Notes: generated by a model not told the origin, from the letters alone. Numbered from the stretch's first letter, positions 45,377-56,020 are shown. The stretch: 64,000 nucleotides of DNA from Acidithiobacillus caldus ATCC 51756 (GCF_000175575.2 NZ_CP005986.1:503549-567548), one strand, 5' to 3'. Program-made: numbers and translations.

Positions 45377-47083
45377 ATGCCACCGGCCCGGGCCTTGCAC
45401 GTCATACTCTGCTGGCACATGCATCAGCCCGACTACCGGGATGGCCATGGCGAGTACCGGTACCCGTGGACCTATCTGCACGCCTGCAAGGACTACACCG
45501 ATATGGTGGCGCACCTGGAGGAGAACCCCGCGGCGCGGGCGGTCTTCAACTTCGTCCCGGTGCTGGTGGAGCAGTTGCAGGATTATGTCGAGCAGTTTGC
45601 CGAGGGCCGCTTCCGTGACCCACTGCTTCGCGTCCTGGCCAGCGAAGATCTCGAGAACCTGGCGGCGGATGTCCGCCACTACCTGCTGGAGCAGTGTTTT
45701 CGGCTGGATCGAGAGCACATGCTCAATCCCTTTCCGGGCTTTCGCCGCCTATACGAGCTTTGGCAGTTCATTCGCCAGGACGCCAGCGAAATGGTGGATT
45801 ACCTGTCGGTGCAGTATGTGGCCGACCTGGTGGTCTGGTATCACCTGGCCTGGACCGGCGAGACCGTGCGGCGGCAGACACCCCTGATTCAGGAACTCAT
45901 GGCCAAGGGCTCGGGCTATAGCTGGGAAGATCGGCAGAACCTGCTGCGCTGCATCGGCGATCTCCTCGCGGGTCTCTTGCCCCGCTACCGGGCGCTGGTA
46001 GCCAGTGGCCGCATCGAGATCTCCACGACCCCCTACGAGCACCCCATTGCTCCTCTGCTGCTGGATTTTGCCGCTGCCCGGGATGGTGAGCCCGATGCCC
46101 AGCTGCCCAACTGTCCAGCCTATCCCGGTGGTGAAGCGCGCGTGCATTGGCAGGTGGATGCGGCTCTCGACCGGCACCGTCAGGATTTTGGGATGCCGCC
46201 ACAGGGCCTGTGGCCGGCGGAGGGCGGTATCTCTGCCCCCTTCGTGGAGATTCTGGCGGGCAAGGGTCTGCAATGGACCGCCACCGGCGAGGGGATTCTC
46301 GCCCGCAGCCTAAGTCGCAGCGAGGCCGGCGATGCGCCCGCCCGGGAACGTCACGACTATCTTTACCGTCCCTACCGCCTGCGTGGCGAGGGACCGTGGA
46401 TATTCTTCCGCGACGATGCCCTGTCCGATGCCATCGGCTTCGACTACAAAAGCTGGTTTGGCCACGATGCCGTCACCGATTTCGTCCAGCGTCTGGAAGC
46501 CATCTGGCGGGCCACGGAAAATCAGGCCTTCCCGGTGGTGAGCATCATCCTGGACGGAGAGAATGCCTGGGAGTACTACCCCTACAACGGCTACTACTTC
46601 CTCTCCGAACTCTACCGCGCCCTGGCCAATCACCCCCACCTGCAACTCTGCACCTTCCGCGATTTTGTGCGCGATCATCCCGAGGCCTACGCGGTTCTGC
46701 CGCAGCTGGCCGCTGGCAGCTGGGTCTACGGCAGTTTTTCCACCTGGATTGGTGATCCTGCCAAAAACCGCGCCTGGGATCTGCTCTGCAGTGCGAAGAA
46801 GGCCGTGGACGAGCACCTCCCGGCCCTTGCGCCGGAACAGCAGAACCGAGTACGCAAGCAACTGGCCCTGTGCGAGGGCTCGGACTGGTTCTGGTGGTTT
46901 GGGGATTACAATCCCGCGGAGTCCGTGCGCGATTTCGATCGCCTCTATCGCGCGCATCTGCGCGAGCTGTATCGCCTTCTTGGCCTCGCCGCGCCGGCGG
47001 AGTTGGATCAGCCCATCAGCCAGGGTGGAGCGCCGGCGGAAGCGGGAGGCACCATGCGCCGAAGCCACCATCAAGGAGACTGA
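45377..47083 (+). CDS. Glycoside hydrolase family 57 protein
   Basis: A 568-residue GH57 enzyme (alpha-amylase/alpha-glucan-acting). N-terminal VILCWHMHQPDYRD is the GH57 motif 1 (HQP). Other motifs are STTPYEHPIAPLL, GLWPAEGGIS with a Glu at the nucleophile position, and ILDGENAWEYYPYNG with an Asp for the acid. It starts three bases after glgC and ends next to the second GH57 gene. It could be a branching or debranching enzyme; the exact activity cannot be read from the sequence. Confidence 0.88.
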   Translation: MPPARALHVILCWHMHQPDYRDGHGEYRYPWTYLHACKDYTDMVAHLEENPAARAVFNFVPVLVEQLQDYVEQFAEGRFRDPLLRVLASEDLENLAADVRHYLLEQCFRLDREHMLNPFPGFRRLYELWQFIRQDASEMVDYLSVQYVADLVVWYHLAWTGETVRRQTPLIQELMAKGSGYSWEDRQNLLRCIGDLLAGLLPRYRALVASGRIEISTTPYEHPIAPLLLDFAAARDGEPDAQLPNCPAYPGGEARVHWQVDAALDRHRQDFGMPPQGLWPAEGGISAPFVEILAGKGLQWTATGEGILARSLSRSEAGDAPARERHDYLYRPYRLRGEGPWIFFRDDALSDAIGFDYKSWFGHDAVTDFVQRLEAIWRATENQAFPVVSIILDGENAWEYYPYNGYYFLSELYRALANHPHLQLCTFRDFVRDHPEAYAVLPQLAAGSWVYGSFSTWIGDPAKNRAWDLLCSAKKAVDEHLPALAPEQQNRVRKQLALCEGSDWFWWFGDYNPAESVRDFDRLYRAHLRELYRLLGLAAPAELDQPISQGGAPAEAGGTMRRSHHQGD

Positions 47084-49093
47084 ATGCCCTCTGCGACCCC
47101 CCTGCTCCTGGGAGTACATGCCCACCAGCCCATCGGCAATTTCCCCGAGGTCATCGACGATGCCGTGGCGCGCTGTTATCACCCCTTTCTCGAGGTCTTG
47201 TCGCGCTACCCGGAGTTCCCCTTCGCCGTGCACATCAGCGGCTGGTTGCTGGGCTACCTGCTGGAGCACCACCCGGCCACCACGGCGCTGCTGGCGGACA
47301 TGGTGGCGCGCGGCCAGACGGAGCTGGTGGGCGCCGGCGATACGGAACCGGTGCTGGCGGCCATCCCCTACGTGGACCGAGTGGAACAGGTGGAGGCCAT
47401 GAGCGAGCGTCTGGAGCAGGCCTTTGGGGTGCGCCCCCGTGGTGCCTGGCTGACGGAGCGGGTGTGGGACCCCAGTGTGGTGCCGGCTCTGGTGGACGCC
47501 GGCATCCACTACGTGATGGTGGACGATTACCACTTCCTCTGCGCCGGGGTGGCGCCCGAGGCCCTGGGCGGCTTCTATCGCACGGAAGAAAACGGCCAGG
47601 CCATCGACGTATTTCCCATTGCCGAGCGCCTGCGCTACCTGCTGCCTTTTTCCGAGGCGAGTCAGGCCGTGGCCGAGATCGGCGGGCGTGCCGGGCAGGC
47701 GGCCATCTATTTCGATGACATCGAAAAATTTGGTCTCTGGCCCGAGACCCACGACTGGGTCTATGGTCGCGGCTGGCTCGAGCAGTTCATCCAGGGTGCC
47801 CTTGCCCACGAGGGTATCGTCCCCATGCACTACAGCGATTTTCTGGCGCAGCAACGACCCATGGGGATCGTCTATCTGCCTACGGTGTCCTACTCCGAGA
47901 TGAACGCCTGGACCCTGCCGGCGGCGACAGCGCGCCAGTATGAAGCCCTCCTTGCGCAGGAGCGCGACGCCGGCCGTCTGGGTGCGCGCAAGGCCCTGAT
48001 TCGTGGCGGCATCTGGAAGAATTTCCTGAGTCGCTATCCCGAAGGCAACTGGATGCACAAGCGGATGCTACAGCTGTCGGCGCGTTTTCACGCGCTGCCC
48101 AGGCGGCGTCAAAGCCCGGTCATGCGCGCTGCCCTACACGCGGCTCAGGCCAACGATGCCTATTGGCATGGACTGTTTGGCGGCATCTACCTGCCCCATC
48201 TGCGCCGGGCGGTCTATCACGCCCTGCTGACCCTGGAGTCGGCTTTGGATGGGGTGCGGAAACGACCGACCCTCACGGCCCTCGACATCGATCTGGATGG
48301 TCGCGAAGAGTGGCTCTGCCACGATGCCGAAGCCCAGATCATCGTTGCCCCGGAGCCCTTCGCCAGCATCGTCGAGTGGGACCATTACGGCCGTCGCCAC
48401 AACTTTGCCGATACCCTGGCGCGGCGGGACGAGGCCTACTATGAGAAGATCCGCCAGGGTGCGAGCACGGTGGCGCCGGAGCACGGAGGTATCGTCTCCG
48501 CCCACGACCGGGTGAGCTTCAAGACCCAGATCGGTGCCGAGGATCTCGTTTTCGACGATATCCCCTGTCAGAGTTTCATCGACAGCCTGGGGGATGTCCG
48601 TCTGGAGTACCGCATGGACGGTGAGAACAAGGGGCTGCGTTTTGTTGCAAGCCGCGCTCCGAGTCACCTGGTGCACAAGGCCTACCAACTGCGCCGGGGG
48701 GTCCTGCAGGTGGATTATCGACTCACGCCGCAGGACGCGGGCACGGGGGAAACGCGCTTCGCCACCCGACTCTATCTGGCCATGCCCAGTTGCGACGGCC
48801 CCGGCGGACGGCTGCTGGTGGACGACATCTTGCAGGGCGGTCTGGGCAGCCCGGCTGCGGGGGCTTCTGCAAGCCGTATCGTTCTGGAGGACGACGTCCT
48901 GGGTGGGCATCTGGAATTACGGATCGACCGACCCGTTACCTGGCAGGCTCGCCCGCACTGGACCATCTCCCAGTCCGAGGCCGGTTTCGAGCGTATCATG
49001 CAGGCGCTGATACTGGATTTGCACTGGCCAGTGGCGCTGGGTCAGGAGTGGACCTGCGTGTTGACGGGGAGGGTGGAAGGTCATGGCGGATAA
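47084..49093 (+). CDS. GH57 4-alpha-glucanotransferase or alpha-amylase
   Basis: A 669-residue GH57 protein with the typical (beta/alpha)7 domain plus C-terminal beta-rich DUF1925/DUF1926-type domains. Motifs: GVHAHQPIGNF, GAGDTEPVLAAIP, WLTERVWDPS (nucleophile Glu), YFDDIEKFG (acid Asp) and MNAWTLPA. The ATG directly follows the stop of the first GH57 gene. This domain layout matches 4-alpha-glucanotransferases, which remodel glycogen chains. Confidence 0.88.
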   Translation: MPSATPLLLGVHAHQPIGNFPEVIDDAVARCYHPFLEVLSRYPEFPFAVHISGWLLGYLLEHHPATTALLADMVARGQTELVGAGDTEPVLAAIPYVDRVEQVEAMSERLEQAFGVRPRGAWLTERVWDPSVVPALVDAGIHYVMVDDYHFLCAGVAPEALGGFYRTEENGQAIDVFPIAERLRYLLPFSEASQAVAEIGGRAGQAAIYFDDIEKFGLWPETHDWVYGRGWLEQFIQGALAHEGIVPMHYSDFLAQQRPMGIVYLPTVSYSEMNAWTLPAATARQYEALLAQERDAGRLGARKALIRGGIWKNFLSRYPEGNWMHKRMLQLSARFHALPRRRQSPVMRAALHAAQANDAYWHGLFGGIYLPHLRRAVYHALLTLESALDGVRKRPTLTALDIDLDGREEWLCHDAEAQIIVAPEPFASIVEWDHYGRRHNFADTLARRDEAYYEKIRQGASTVAPEHGGIVSAHDRVSFKTQIGAEDLVFDDIPCQSFIDSLGDVRLEYRMDGENKGLRFVASRAPSHLVHKAYQLRRGVLQVDYRLTPQDAGTGETRFATRLYLAMPSCDGPGGRLLVDDILQGGLGSPAAGASASRIVLEDDVLGGHLELRIDRPVTWQARPHWTISQSEAGFERIMQALILDLHWPVALGQEWTCVLTGRVEGHGG

Positions 49094-50030
49094 TCTGTGT
49101 ATCGGCGTCGACGTTGGCGGCACCAACCTGCGCTTCGGGGTTTTCCGTGGGGCGGAGTGCCTGCGTTGTGTGCGACGCGAGGTCGATCTGCGCCAGCGCT
49201 GCGCGGCGGCCAGCGATGCCGAGGCCGCCCGGGAAATCGTGCTCACGGCCCTTGGCGAGGGCATTCACGAGCTCCTGCCGGATTTTCCCGAGGTGGCGCG
49301 GGTGGGGCTAGCCTTTCCGGGCTTCGTCGATCACGACGGGGTGCTGCTCAAATCTCCAAATATTCCCCAGTTGGAGAATTTTGCGCTGCAAAGGGAACTG
49401 GGGGAGCGTCTTGGTCTGCGGGTCGTTGCCGAGAACGACGCCAACGCTGCGGCCTACGGGGAGTTCTGGGAAGAGCGGCAGGTGCATCCGGAGTTGCAGG
49501 ACCTCCTTTACGTGGGTTTGGGTACGGGTGTGGGAGGCGGCTGGGTGCATCACTGTCGGCCCTGGCGCGGTGCGCACGGGGCGGCCATGGAGATTGGTCA
49601 CCTCATCGTGGTCCCGGGGGGACGACGCTGCGGTTGCGGTAATCAGGGTTGCCTCGAGCAATACGCCTCGGCGCGCGGCGTGCAGGCCAGTTACGTGGAG
49701 GCCACGGGCACCGCGCCGGAACCCGCCGTCATCGCTCAGATGGCGCGTGACGGGCATGCCGAGGCCCGCGCGGCCTTTGCCTTGGCTGGGCAGTGTCTGG
49801 GACAGGCCCTGGCCCACGTCCTCAAGGTGGCCGATATCGGGCTGCTGCGCGTGGGTGGCGGGCTCAGTGCGGCCTGGGACTGTTTTGCCGAGGATTTTCT
49901 GGCCCGTCTCGATCAGGACCTGATCCCGGCCTTGCGCGGGTCCGTCGAGGTCAAGCGCGGCAATAACGACGACCTGGCGGGCATGCGCGGCGCGGCACTG
50001 CTGGCCAACGACGACCCCCGCCGCCCCTAA
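49083..50030 (+). CDS. ROK-family glucokinase
   Basis: Phosphorylates glucose released from glycogen. 315 residues; phosphate motif IGVDVGGTNLRFGVF, sugar-binding ENDANAAAYGE, EIGHLIVVP and the ROK zinc motif CGCGNQGCLEQYAS. The ATG overlaps the end of the GH57 gene by 11 bp, closing the glycogen operon glgC-GH57-GH57-ROK. Confidence 0.9.
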   Translation: MADNLCIGVDVGGTNLRFGVFRGAECLRCVRREVDLRQRCAAASDAEAAREIVLTALGEGIHELLPDFPEVARVGLAFPGFVDHDGVLLKSPNIPQLENFALQRELGERLGLRVVAENDANAAAYGEFWEERQVHPELQDLLYVGLGTGVGGGWVHHCRPWRGAHGAAMEIGHLIVVPGGRRCGCGNQGCLEQYASARGVQASYVEATGTAPEPAVIAQMARDGHAEARAAFALAGQCLGQALAHVLKVADIGLLRVGGGLSAAWDCFAEDFLARLDQDLIPALRGSVEVKRGNNDDLAGMRGAALLANDDPRRP

Positions 50031-50138
50031 AACGATGACGCTTAGAACGATGACGCTGGCGGTCTTACTCCCATCGCCCCTGCGCTTGGTCCCCGGGGTC
50101 GCAGATCCCGGTGCTGTGGGGGGTGCTGCGTCCTGACG

Positions 50139-50963
50139 GTGCGTATCGGTGTCTTCGATTCCGGTCTGGGTGGACTGAGCACACTGCTCGCCTGCCTGCG
50201 TTATCTACCCTCGGCGGAATACCGGTTTTTTGGCGATGTGGCCCACGCCCCCTATGGTGACAAGGATCCCCAAGTGGTGCGCCGGTGGACGGCCGAAGCC
50301 TATGAGCGATTCCTGGCGGCCGGAGTGGATGCCGTGGTGCTCGCCTGCAACACCGCCACCAGCGCGGCTGCCGCACCGCTGCGGGAGCAGTCGCCGGTGC
50401 CCATCCTGGGGCTCGAGCCGGCCATCAAAAAAGCCCTGGATGTGGAGAGCGGGCCCATCCTGCTGCTGGCAACGACCCTGACGGTTCGGGGGGATAAGCT
50501 GCGCGCCCTGCTGCAGCGCATGGATGGGGCCCAGCAGCGGGTGCGTGCCGTGGCCTGCCCCGGCCTGATGGAGATCGTCGAGGCACAGACGACCGACTGG
50601 CGGGCTCAGGCCGAAAGCTACTGGCGGGAGCGCCTGCTACCGCACTTCGTGGAGTTGCGACCCAAGGGCCTGGTTCTGGGTTGCACCCATTATTGTTGGT
50701 TGGAGGATGCGTTTCGGGATTGGGTGGGACCCGGCTGTCGGGTGTACGACGGGAACGATGGTCTCGCCCGCCATCTGTGGCGACGCCTGTACGGCACCGA
50801 GGCACCTGCCCCCGGTGCGCTTCCCCAGGTTGCTCGGGTCCAGCTGGAGTTCAGTGCCAAGCGGGAGGAAAAGACCCAGCAGGCCAGCGCTTGGCTAGCT
50901 AGCCGCGGAGTGCTGGTGGAGCGGGCAGGGATGGCCCGCCCGCGTCCCCTCACTCGAGGCTGA
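50139..50963 (+). CDS. murI: Glutamate racemase MurI
   Basis: Supplies D-glutamate for peptidoglycan. 274 residues; IGVFDSGLGGLSTL, the two catalytic cysteines in LACNTATS and LGCTHYCWL, and AHAPYGDK. The start is GTG. It ends 14 bp inside the end of a convergent small gene. Confidence 0.93.
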   Translation: MRIGVFDSGLGGLSTLLACLRYLPSAEYRFFGDVAHAPYGDKDPQVVRRWTAEAYERFLAAGVDAVVLACNTATSAAAAPLREQSPVPILGLEPAIKKALDVESGPILLLATTLTVRGDKLRALLQRMDGAQQRVRAVACPGLMEIVEAQTTDWRAQAESYWRERLLPHFVELRPKGLVLGCTHYCWLEDAFRDWVGPGCRVYDGNDGLARHLWRRLYGTEAPAPGALPQVARVQLEFSAKREEKTQQASAWLASRGVLVERAGMARPRPLTRG

Positions 50964-51276
50964 CCCCCTCCTTGGTGAGACGGACACCGTATTTCTTCGC
51001 CTGCGACTCACCCTGCTCGTAGGCCAGTTCGGCAAGCTTCTGCGCGTGCTCGGCCTTGGCCACGGCCTCGTCGTACTTGCCGGCCTTGTACGCTGCCTCG
51101 GCCGCTTCCAGGAGCTTGGGCGTGGCAAGCCACTGGTAGTGGATGGCCTCGGTCTTGGCCATGGCGGCCTTGGCGCTGTTGATGGCCTGCTGCGCCTGTG
51201 CCGCCGTGGCGGCCACGGCGTCCATACCCCACAGCAGGGCACCGGAAGCGAGCAGAGCGAGCATGAGACGTTTCAT
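50950..51276 (-). CDS. Small periplasmic helical protein, DUF4398-like
   Basis: About 108 residues from the ATG at 51276, which has AAAAGGAGG upstream. Signal peptide (LMLALLASGALLWGMDAVA) then a single long Ala/Lys/Glu-rich helical hairpin (KLLEAAEAAYKAGKYDEAVAKA), resembling DUF4398 proteins. Probably periplasmic; function unknown. A longer upstream frame is not supported. Confidence 0.65.
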   Translation of the reverse strand: MKRLMLALLASGALLWGMDAVAATAAQAQQAINSAKAAMAKTEAIHYQWLATPKLLEAAEAAYKAGKYDEAVAKAEHAQKLAELAYEQGESQAKKYGVRLTKEGVSLE

Positions 51277-51474
51277 GTGAACCTCCTTTTTACGGGGACG
51301 ATAGGCTGCCTTGTGCGGCGACCCTGCAGGAATCGTTCCCGACCGGGCTGTCTCGCAGATCCGCGTAGCGATAGCCCTTGTCTTCACGTGCAAGGGGGAT
51401 TCTGGCCGAATCCGTCCAGTTTCCACCGCCTATTTCGGCCCCCTCGGGGCAAGCATCGCGATGCGGTGGGGGTG

Positions 51475-52764
51475 TCATGGGATTCCCCCCATGACCAATA
51501 CGGCCGTAGCGTGGATGAGCACGCCAACGCACCCCCCCACCAACGTGCCGTTGATGCGGATGTACTGCAGGTCGCTACCGATTCCGTCCTCCAGCAGCCG
51601 CACCATATCCGCCGTCGGCCAGGCGTCGATGGTGGCGATGATGTGCTGCTGCAGGTTTTCCTGAACCGCGGGTGCCAGTGAACGGGCGCTGTCGAGGAGA
51701 TAGGCATCCAGTGCAGCGCATAGGCTGCTCTGCGTATCCAGCCAGTGTGCGACCTGTCCGAGAAAGCCGACGATGGCGCGCCGCAGCCGGGAATTGGGTG
51801 AGGCGAGATCGTCACCCAGCCAATGCCAGAGATCCGCGACGATGGCGTCGACATAGCTCAGCACGGCCGGATCGCTCAGGATGCGTTCTTGCCAACGCTG
51901 GATGTCCGCCTGCCAGTCCGGATCCTGCTGGAGGCGCATTGCCGTGCGCCCGACCCAGGCATCAAAGGCCAATCTTCGGGGGTGCTCCGGGTCGACACTG
52001 ATCTCCGTCAGGAGTTCGTGCAGGGCGCGCACCAGGTTGCGGGATAGATTGTGGGACAGGCTGCTCGGGTCGACCACGCTGCCCAGCCACGAGAACAGGG
52101 TGGGATAGGCCCGCTCCAGCAGCGTTTCGATCTGCTCGGCGAGTTGTTCCTGTACCGACGCGCGGGAGAGCCAGTCTTGCAGCTGATGGATGCCCTCGTC
52201 CAGCAGTTCCTGGTGGCGACCTCGGGCGGTCAGCATCTGCATCAGCTTGCCGAGCCAGGGACCGAGATCCAGGGTCTGCAGCTGGCGACCAATGGACCCG
52301 CGCAGGGCGCTGCGAAAAGGCTCGACACTGCCCGTGTCCAGACTGCGCTGGAGCAGGGACAGCAGTTGCTGGGCCACGAGGTGCCGATGACGCGGGCTGT
52401 GTAACCAGCGCGCCAGGCGCGCAGCCGGATTCTGTCGCGCAAGCATCTGGACCAGCGCCTCCGTCTGCAGAAATTGACTGCGGATGAAGGTGGCTAGACG
52501 ACGGCTGAGACGCTCACGCTGGCGGGGCAAGATCGCCGTGTGCGGTATGGGCAAGCCCAAGGGATGGCGAAACAGGGCGACCACGGCAAACCAGTCTGCC
52601 AGGCCGCCAACCATGGCGGCCTCGGCAAAAGCCCCCGTCCAGGCAAAGGGACCCTGCATGCCACGCCAGGCCGAGAAGAGAAAGAGCAAGGTAGCCGCCA
52701 GCAGGAGAGCCAGGGCAATGCGACGGCTGCGGCGTAGCGGCGTCGGTGACGGCGCCGCGTTCAT
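51475..52764 (-). CDS. DUF445 family membrane protein
   Basis: About 429 residues from the ATG at 52764 (an alternative start at 52809 adds 15 residues). An N-terminal helix, the conserved EAAMVGGLADWFAVVALFRHPLG segment, long amphipathic helices, and a C-terminal GTLVGGCVGVLIHATAVLVMG membrane segment are the DUF445 signature. Function unknown. Confidence 0.85.
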   Translation of the reverse strand: MNAAPSPTPLRRSRRIALALLLAATLLFLFSAWRGMQGPFAWTGAFAEAAMVGGLADWFAVVALFRHPLGLPIPHTAILPRQRERLSRRLATFIRSQFLQTEALVQMLARQNPAARLARWLHSPRHRHLVAQQLLSLLQRSLDTGSVEPFRSALRGSIGRQLQTLDLGPWLGKLMQMLTARGRHQELLDEGIHQLQDWLSRASVQEQLAEQIETLLERAYPTLFSWLGSVVDPSSLSHNLSRNLVRALHELLTEISVDPEHPRRLAFDAWVGRTAMRLQQDPDWQADIQRWQERILSDPAVLSYVDAIVADLWHWLGDDLASPNSRLRRAIVGFLGQVAHWLDTQSSLCAALDAYLLDSARSLAPAVQENLQQHIIATIDAWPTADMVRLLEDGIGSDLQYIRINGTLVGGCVGVLIHATAVLVMGGIP

Positions 52765-53092
52765 GGGTGATCCTGCGCGGGTATCCGGGGCGGACGGATC
52801 CAACGCCACAGGGCTCGATGGCTGCGGCAGGTGCAGGCGGTCGCACAGCCACGTCTGTGCAGCCGCTGTGGATTGGCCCGAAGACGGTCATTCATGGCGC
52901 TAGCATAGCACTGCCGCTCGGGCGGCAGTATTCGTCCAGCGAACTGGGTACGCATGGCGCTGTGCCGAGGATGGACGCGGCCACTGCAGCGGTCCGCGGC
53001 GGGATCCTGCCCCAGCAGCGCGAACCCCTTGTGCGCCAGGCCTCATCTCTGTCATGGTTGAGGAGCCCTGTGTTTGCGTGAGTCTTTTTGTC
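52765..53092. other. Intergenic region between DUF445 and selO
   Basis: About 330 bp between divergent genes. I see no RNA gene, repeat or clear promoter. Some annotations may place the selO start at 53054. Confidence 0.5.
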
Positions 53093-54589
53093 ATGCCCGT
53101 AGCCGGTCTTCCCTGGCCCGTCCCCTTTGAGCACAGTTTTGCCGAGCGTCTGCCGGGTTGCTACCAGCCTTGGCAGCCCGCTCCCGTGCCGGCGCCGCGC
53201 CTCGTGCTGTTCAACCGAGCCCTGGCAGAGCAGCTGGGACTTGGTGATGTCGCGACGCCGCTCCTGGCCGAATTCCTCTCGGGCCGGCAGCTACCACCGG
53301 GGGCCCGACCCATCGCCCTGGCCTACGCCGGACACCAGTTCGGTCATTTCAATCCGCAGTTGGGGGACGGTCGCGCCTTGCTCCTGGGGGAGATTCGCGA
53401 TACCAGCGGCCGATTGTGGGATCTCCACCTCAAGGGTTCCGGAGCAACCCCCTTTGCCCGCGGCGGCGATGGCAAGGCCGCGCTCGGGCCGATGCTGCGC
53501 GAATACCTCATGGGCGAGGCCATGACGGCCCTTGGCATCCCCAGCACCCGGGCTTTGGCCGTAGTGGCCACCGGCGAGGCTGTACAGAGGGAACGCCCCC
53601 TACCGGGCGCCGTGCTCAGTCGGGTGGCGAGCAGCCACATCCGGGTCGGTACCTTCCAGTTTCTGGCCGTACGGGACGACCTCGCGAAACTCCGCGATCT
53701 GGCGGACTACACCATCCAGCGCCACTATCCGCAATTGCGCGCCGAGGCCAATCCCTATCTTGCCCTGCTGCGGCGGGTACTGGAGGGCCAGGCGGAACTC
53801 ATCGCCCGGTGGCAGGCCGTGGGCTTCATCCACGGTGTGATGAATACGGACAATATGAGTATTGCCGCAGAGACCATCGATTACGGTCCCTGCGCCTTCA
53901 TGGACCGATACGACCCCGCTACGGTGTTCAGTTCCATCGACCACGGTGGCCGCTATGCCTATGGCGAGCAGCCGCGCATCGCCCAGTGGAATCTGGTGCG
54001 GCTGGCCGAGTGTCTGGTGCCCTTGGTGGACGATACGGACGAGGAGCATGCCATTGCCCTGCTCACGGAGGAACTCAACCGCTTCCCGGACGTCTTTGCC
54101 CGGCATTGGCAGCGGATCTTTGCCGCCAAACTCGGTCTGCGCCCATCGTCAGCGGGTGTGGACGAGGTCACGGTGTCCCTGATTCACCGCTTTCTGGAGC
54201 TCCTGCAGAAAGAAGCCGAGGACTTCACCTTGGCTTTTCGGCGTCTGGCGAGTCATCTGCGCGGGACGGACGAGCGCGACTTGGGCCTGGAGCCCATACC
54301 GGCCACCTGGGATCCGTGGCTGCAAGACTGGCAGCGCCACATCGATGCGACGGGGGAAGATCGGCGACGAGTGGCAGCGCGCATGGACGCCTGCAATCCC
54401 ATCTACATTCCGCGCAACCATCTGGTGGAGGAGGCGTTGGCGGCGGCGCAGTTCGCTGGGGACCTCGGACCCCTGCAGGCATTGCTCGCACGCCTCGAGG
54501 ATCCCTACACTGCCCGTGCCGACAGTATTCGCTACAGTCAGCCCATGCCGACGGACTGGGGACCCTACCGGACCTTCTGCGGTACCTGA
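53093..54589 (+). CDS. selO: SelO-like protein adenylyltransferase (YdiU family)
   Basis: Pseudokinase-fold enzyme that AMPylates proteins, about 498 residues from the ATG at 53093; an ATG at 53054 would add 13 unusual residues. Conserved segments are YAGHQFGHFNPQLGDGRA, HLKGSGATPFARGGDG, SHIRVGTFQF and GFIHGVMNTDNMS, with the catalytic-loop-like Asn and Asp. No good ribosome-binding site is visible. Stands alone upstream of the miaB operon. Confidence 0.9.
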   Translation: MPVAGLPWPVPFEHSFAERLPGCYQPWQPAPVPAPRLVLFNRALAEQLGLGDVATPLLAEFLSGRQLPPGARPIALAYAGHQFGHFNPQLGDGRALLLGEIRDTSGRLWDLHLKGSGATPFARGGDGKAALGPMLREYLMGEAMTALGIPSTRALAVVATGEAVQRERPLPGAVLSRVASSHIRVGTFQFLAVRDDLAKLRDLADYTIQRHYPQLRAEANPYLALLRRVLEGQAELIARWQAVGFIHGVMNTDNMSIAAETIDYGPCAFMDRYDPATVFSSIDHGGRYAYGEQPRIAQWNLVRLAECLVPLVDDTDEEHAIALLTEELNRFPDVFARHWQRIFAAKLGLRPSSAGVDEVTVSLIHRFLELLQKEAEDFTLAFRRLASHLRGTDERDLGLEPIPATWDPWLQDWQRHIDATGEDRRRVAARMDACNPIYIPRNHLVEEALAAAQFAGDLGPLQALLARLEDPYTARADSIRYSQPMPTDWGPYRTFCGT

Positions 54590-54658
54590 GCCTGGACACC
54601 GGGGCCCGCCCTTGTCAAGCATCGGCACGCCCCCTATCATCTGTCCTCGGGTAGCGGC

Positions 54659-56020
54659 GTGAGACGAGCATTGCAGCACTTATATATCAAGACCTTCGGT
54701 TGCCAGATGAACGAGTACGACTCGGAGCGCATTGGCGAGCTCCTGGCGGCGAGTCACGGTCTACAGCTGGTCGACGATCCCGCTCGCGCCGACGTACTGG
54801 TGCTCAACACCTGTTCCATCCGCGAAAAGGCCGAGGACAAGGTCTACACCCAGCTGGGTTTCTGGCGGCCCTTCAAGGAAAGTCGTCCCGAGGTGATCAT
54901 TGCCGTGGGAGGCTGCGTGGCCAGTCAGGAGGGAGAATCCCTGCGTCGGCGCGCGCCCTTCGTCGACATCGTCTTCGGTCCCCAGACCCTGCATCGCTTG
55001 GCGGATATGCTCGATGCCTGCCGTGCCCAGCGCCAGCCGCAGGTGGATCTGCGCTTCCCCGAGCTCGAAAAATTCGATCGCCTGCCCCAGCGTCCCGGGC
55101 GCGAGGGTCCGACGGCCTTCGTCACGGTGCAAGAGGGCTGCGACAAATTCTGTACGTTCTGTGTGGTGCCGCATACCCGCGGGCGCGAGTTCAGCCGGCC
55201 CATGCCCGATATCCTGCGCGAGGTGCGCCAGCTGGTGGATCAGGGGGTGCGCGAGGTTACCCTGCTGGGGCAGAACGTCAATGCCTATCGCGGGGCCACC
55301 GGCCTCATTGGCGAGGGTGACCTTGCCGAACTGCTGGAGCGTCTGGCGCGCATCCCCGATCTCCTGCGTCTGCGCTACACCACCTCCCATCCCAATAACC
55401 TGGACGATCGCCTCATCGCCGCCCATCGCGACATCCCCATACTTGCCGCCCACCTGCACCTGCCGGTGCAGAGCGGTTCCGATCGGATTCTGCGGCGCAT
55501 GCACCGCAAGCACAGCGTCGCCAGTTACCTGGACAAGATTGCGCGGTTGCGGGCGGCGCGCAGTGACATCCGCATCTCCTCGGATTTCATCGTCGGCTTC
55601 CCGGGTGAGACGGATGCCGATTTTGCCGCGACCCTGGAGCTCATCGAGGCGGTGCGCTTCGATCAATCCTTTTCCTTCAAGTACAGTCCGCGCCCCAATA
55701 CGCCGGCGCTGAAGCTCAAGGACAGCGTTCCCGAAGGCGTCAAGGACGAGCGGCTGGCGATATTGCAGGGGCGGATCCATGGCCTTGCCCGGGCCTACAG
55801 CGAAGCCCTGGTGGGCACAGTCCAGGACGTGCTCGTCACCGGTCCCTCGCGCCGGGATCCGTGCGAGTGGACGGGCAAGACCTCCTGCAATCGTTCCGTC
55901 AACTTTGCCGGACCCGCCAACCTCAGCGGCCAGATGCTGCCCATACGGATAACCGCTGCCCTGGCCAACAGTCTGCGGGGCGAATGGGAGCCCTCGGCGG
56001 CTGTCCGTCGGGCAGGCTGA
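54659..56020 (+). CDS. miaB: MiaB, tRNA-2-methylthio-N6-isopentenyladenosine methylthiotransferase
   Basis: Radical-SAM enzyme of 453 residues. The N-terminal cluster ligands are Cys in TFGCQMN, NTCSIRE and GGCVASQ; the radical-SAM motif is CDKFCTFC; a C-terminal TRAM domain ends the protein. Start is GTG. The stop overlaps the phoH ATG (TGATG), starting the miaB-phoH-ybeY-corC-lnt operon. Confidence 0.96.
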   Translation: MRRALQHLYIKTFGCQMNEYDSERIGELLAASHGLQLVDDPARADVLVLNTCSIREKAEDKVYTQLGFWRPFKESRPEVIIAVGGCVASQEGESLRRRAPFVDIVFGPQTLHRLADMLDACRAQRQPQVDLRFPELEKFDRLPQRPGREGPTAFVTVQEGCDKFCTFCVVPHTRGREFSRPMPDILREVRQLVDQGVREVTLLGQNVNAYRGATGLIGEGDLAELLERLARIPDLLRLRYTTSHPNNLDDRLIAAHRDIPILAAHLHLPVQSGSDRILRRMHRKHSVASYLDKIARLRAARSDIRISSDFIVGFPGETDADFAATLELIEAVRFDQSFSFKYSPRPNTPALKLKDSVPEGVKDERLAILQGRIHGLARAYSEALVGTVQDVLVTGPSRRDPCEWTGKTSCNRSVNFAGPANLSGQMLPIRITAALANSLRGEWEPSAAVRRAG

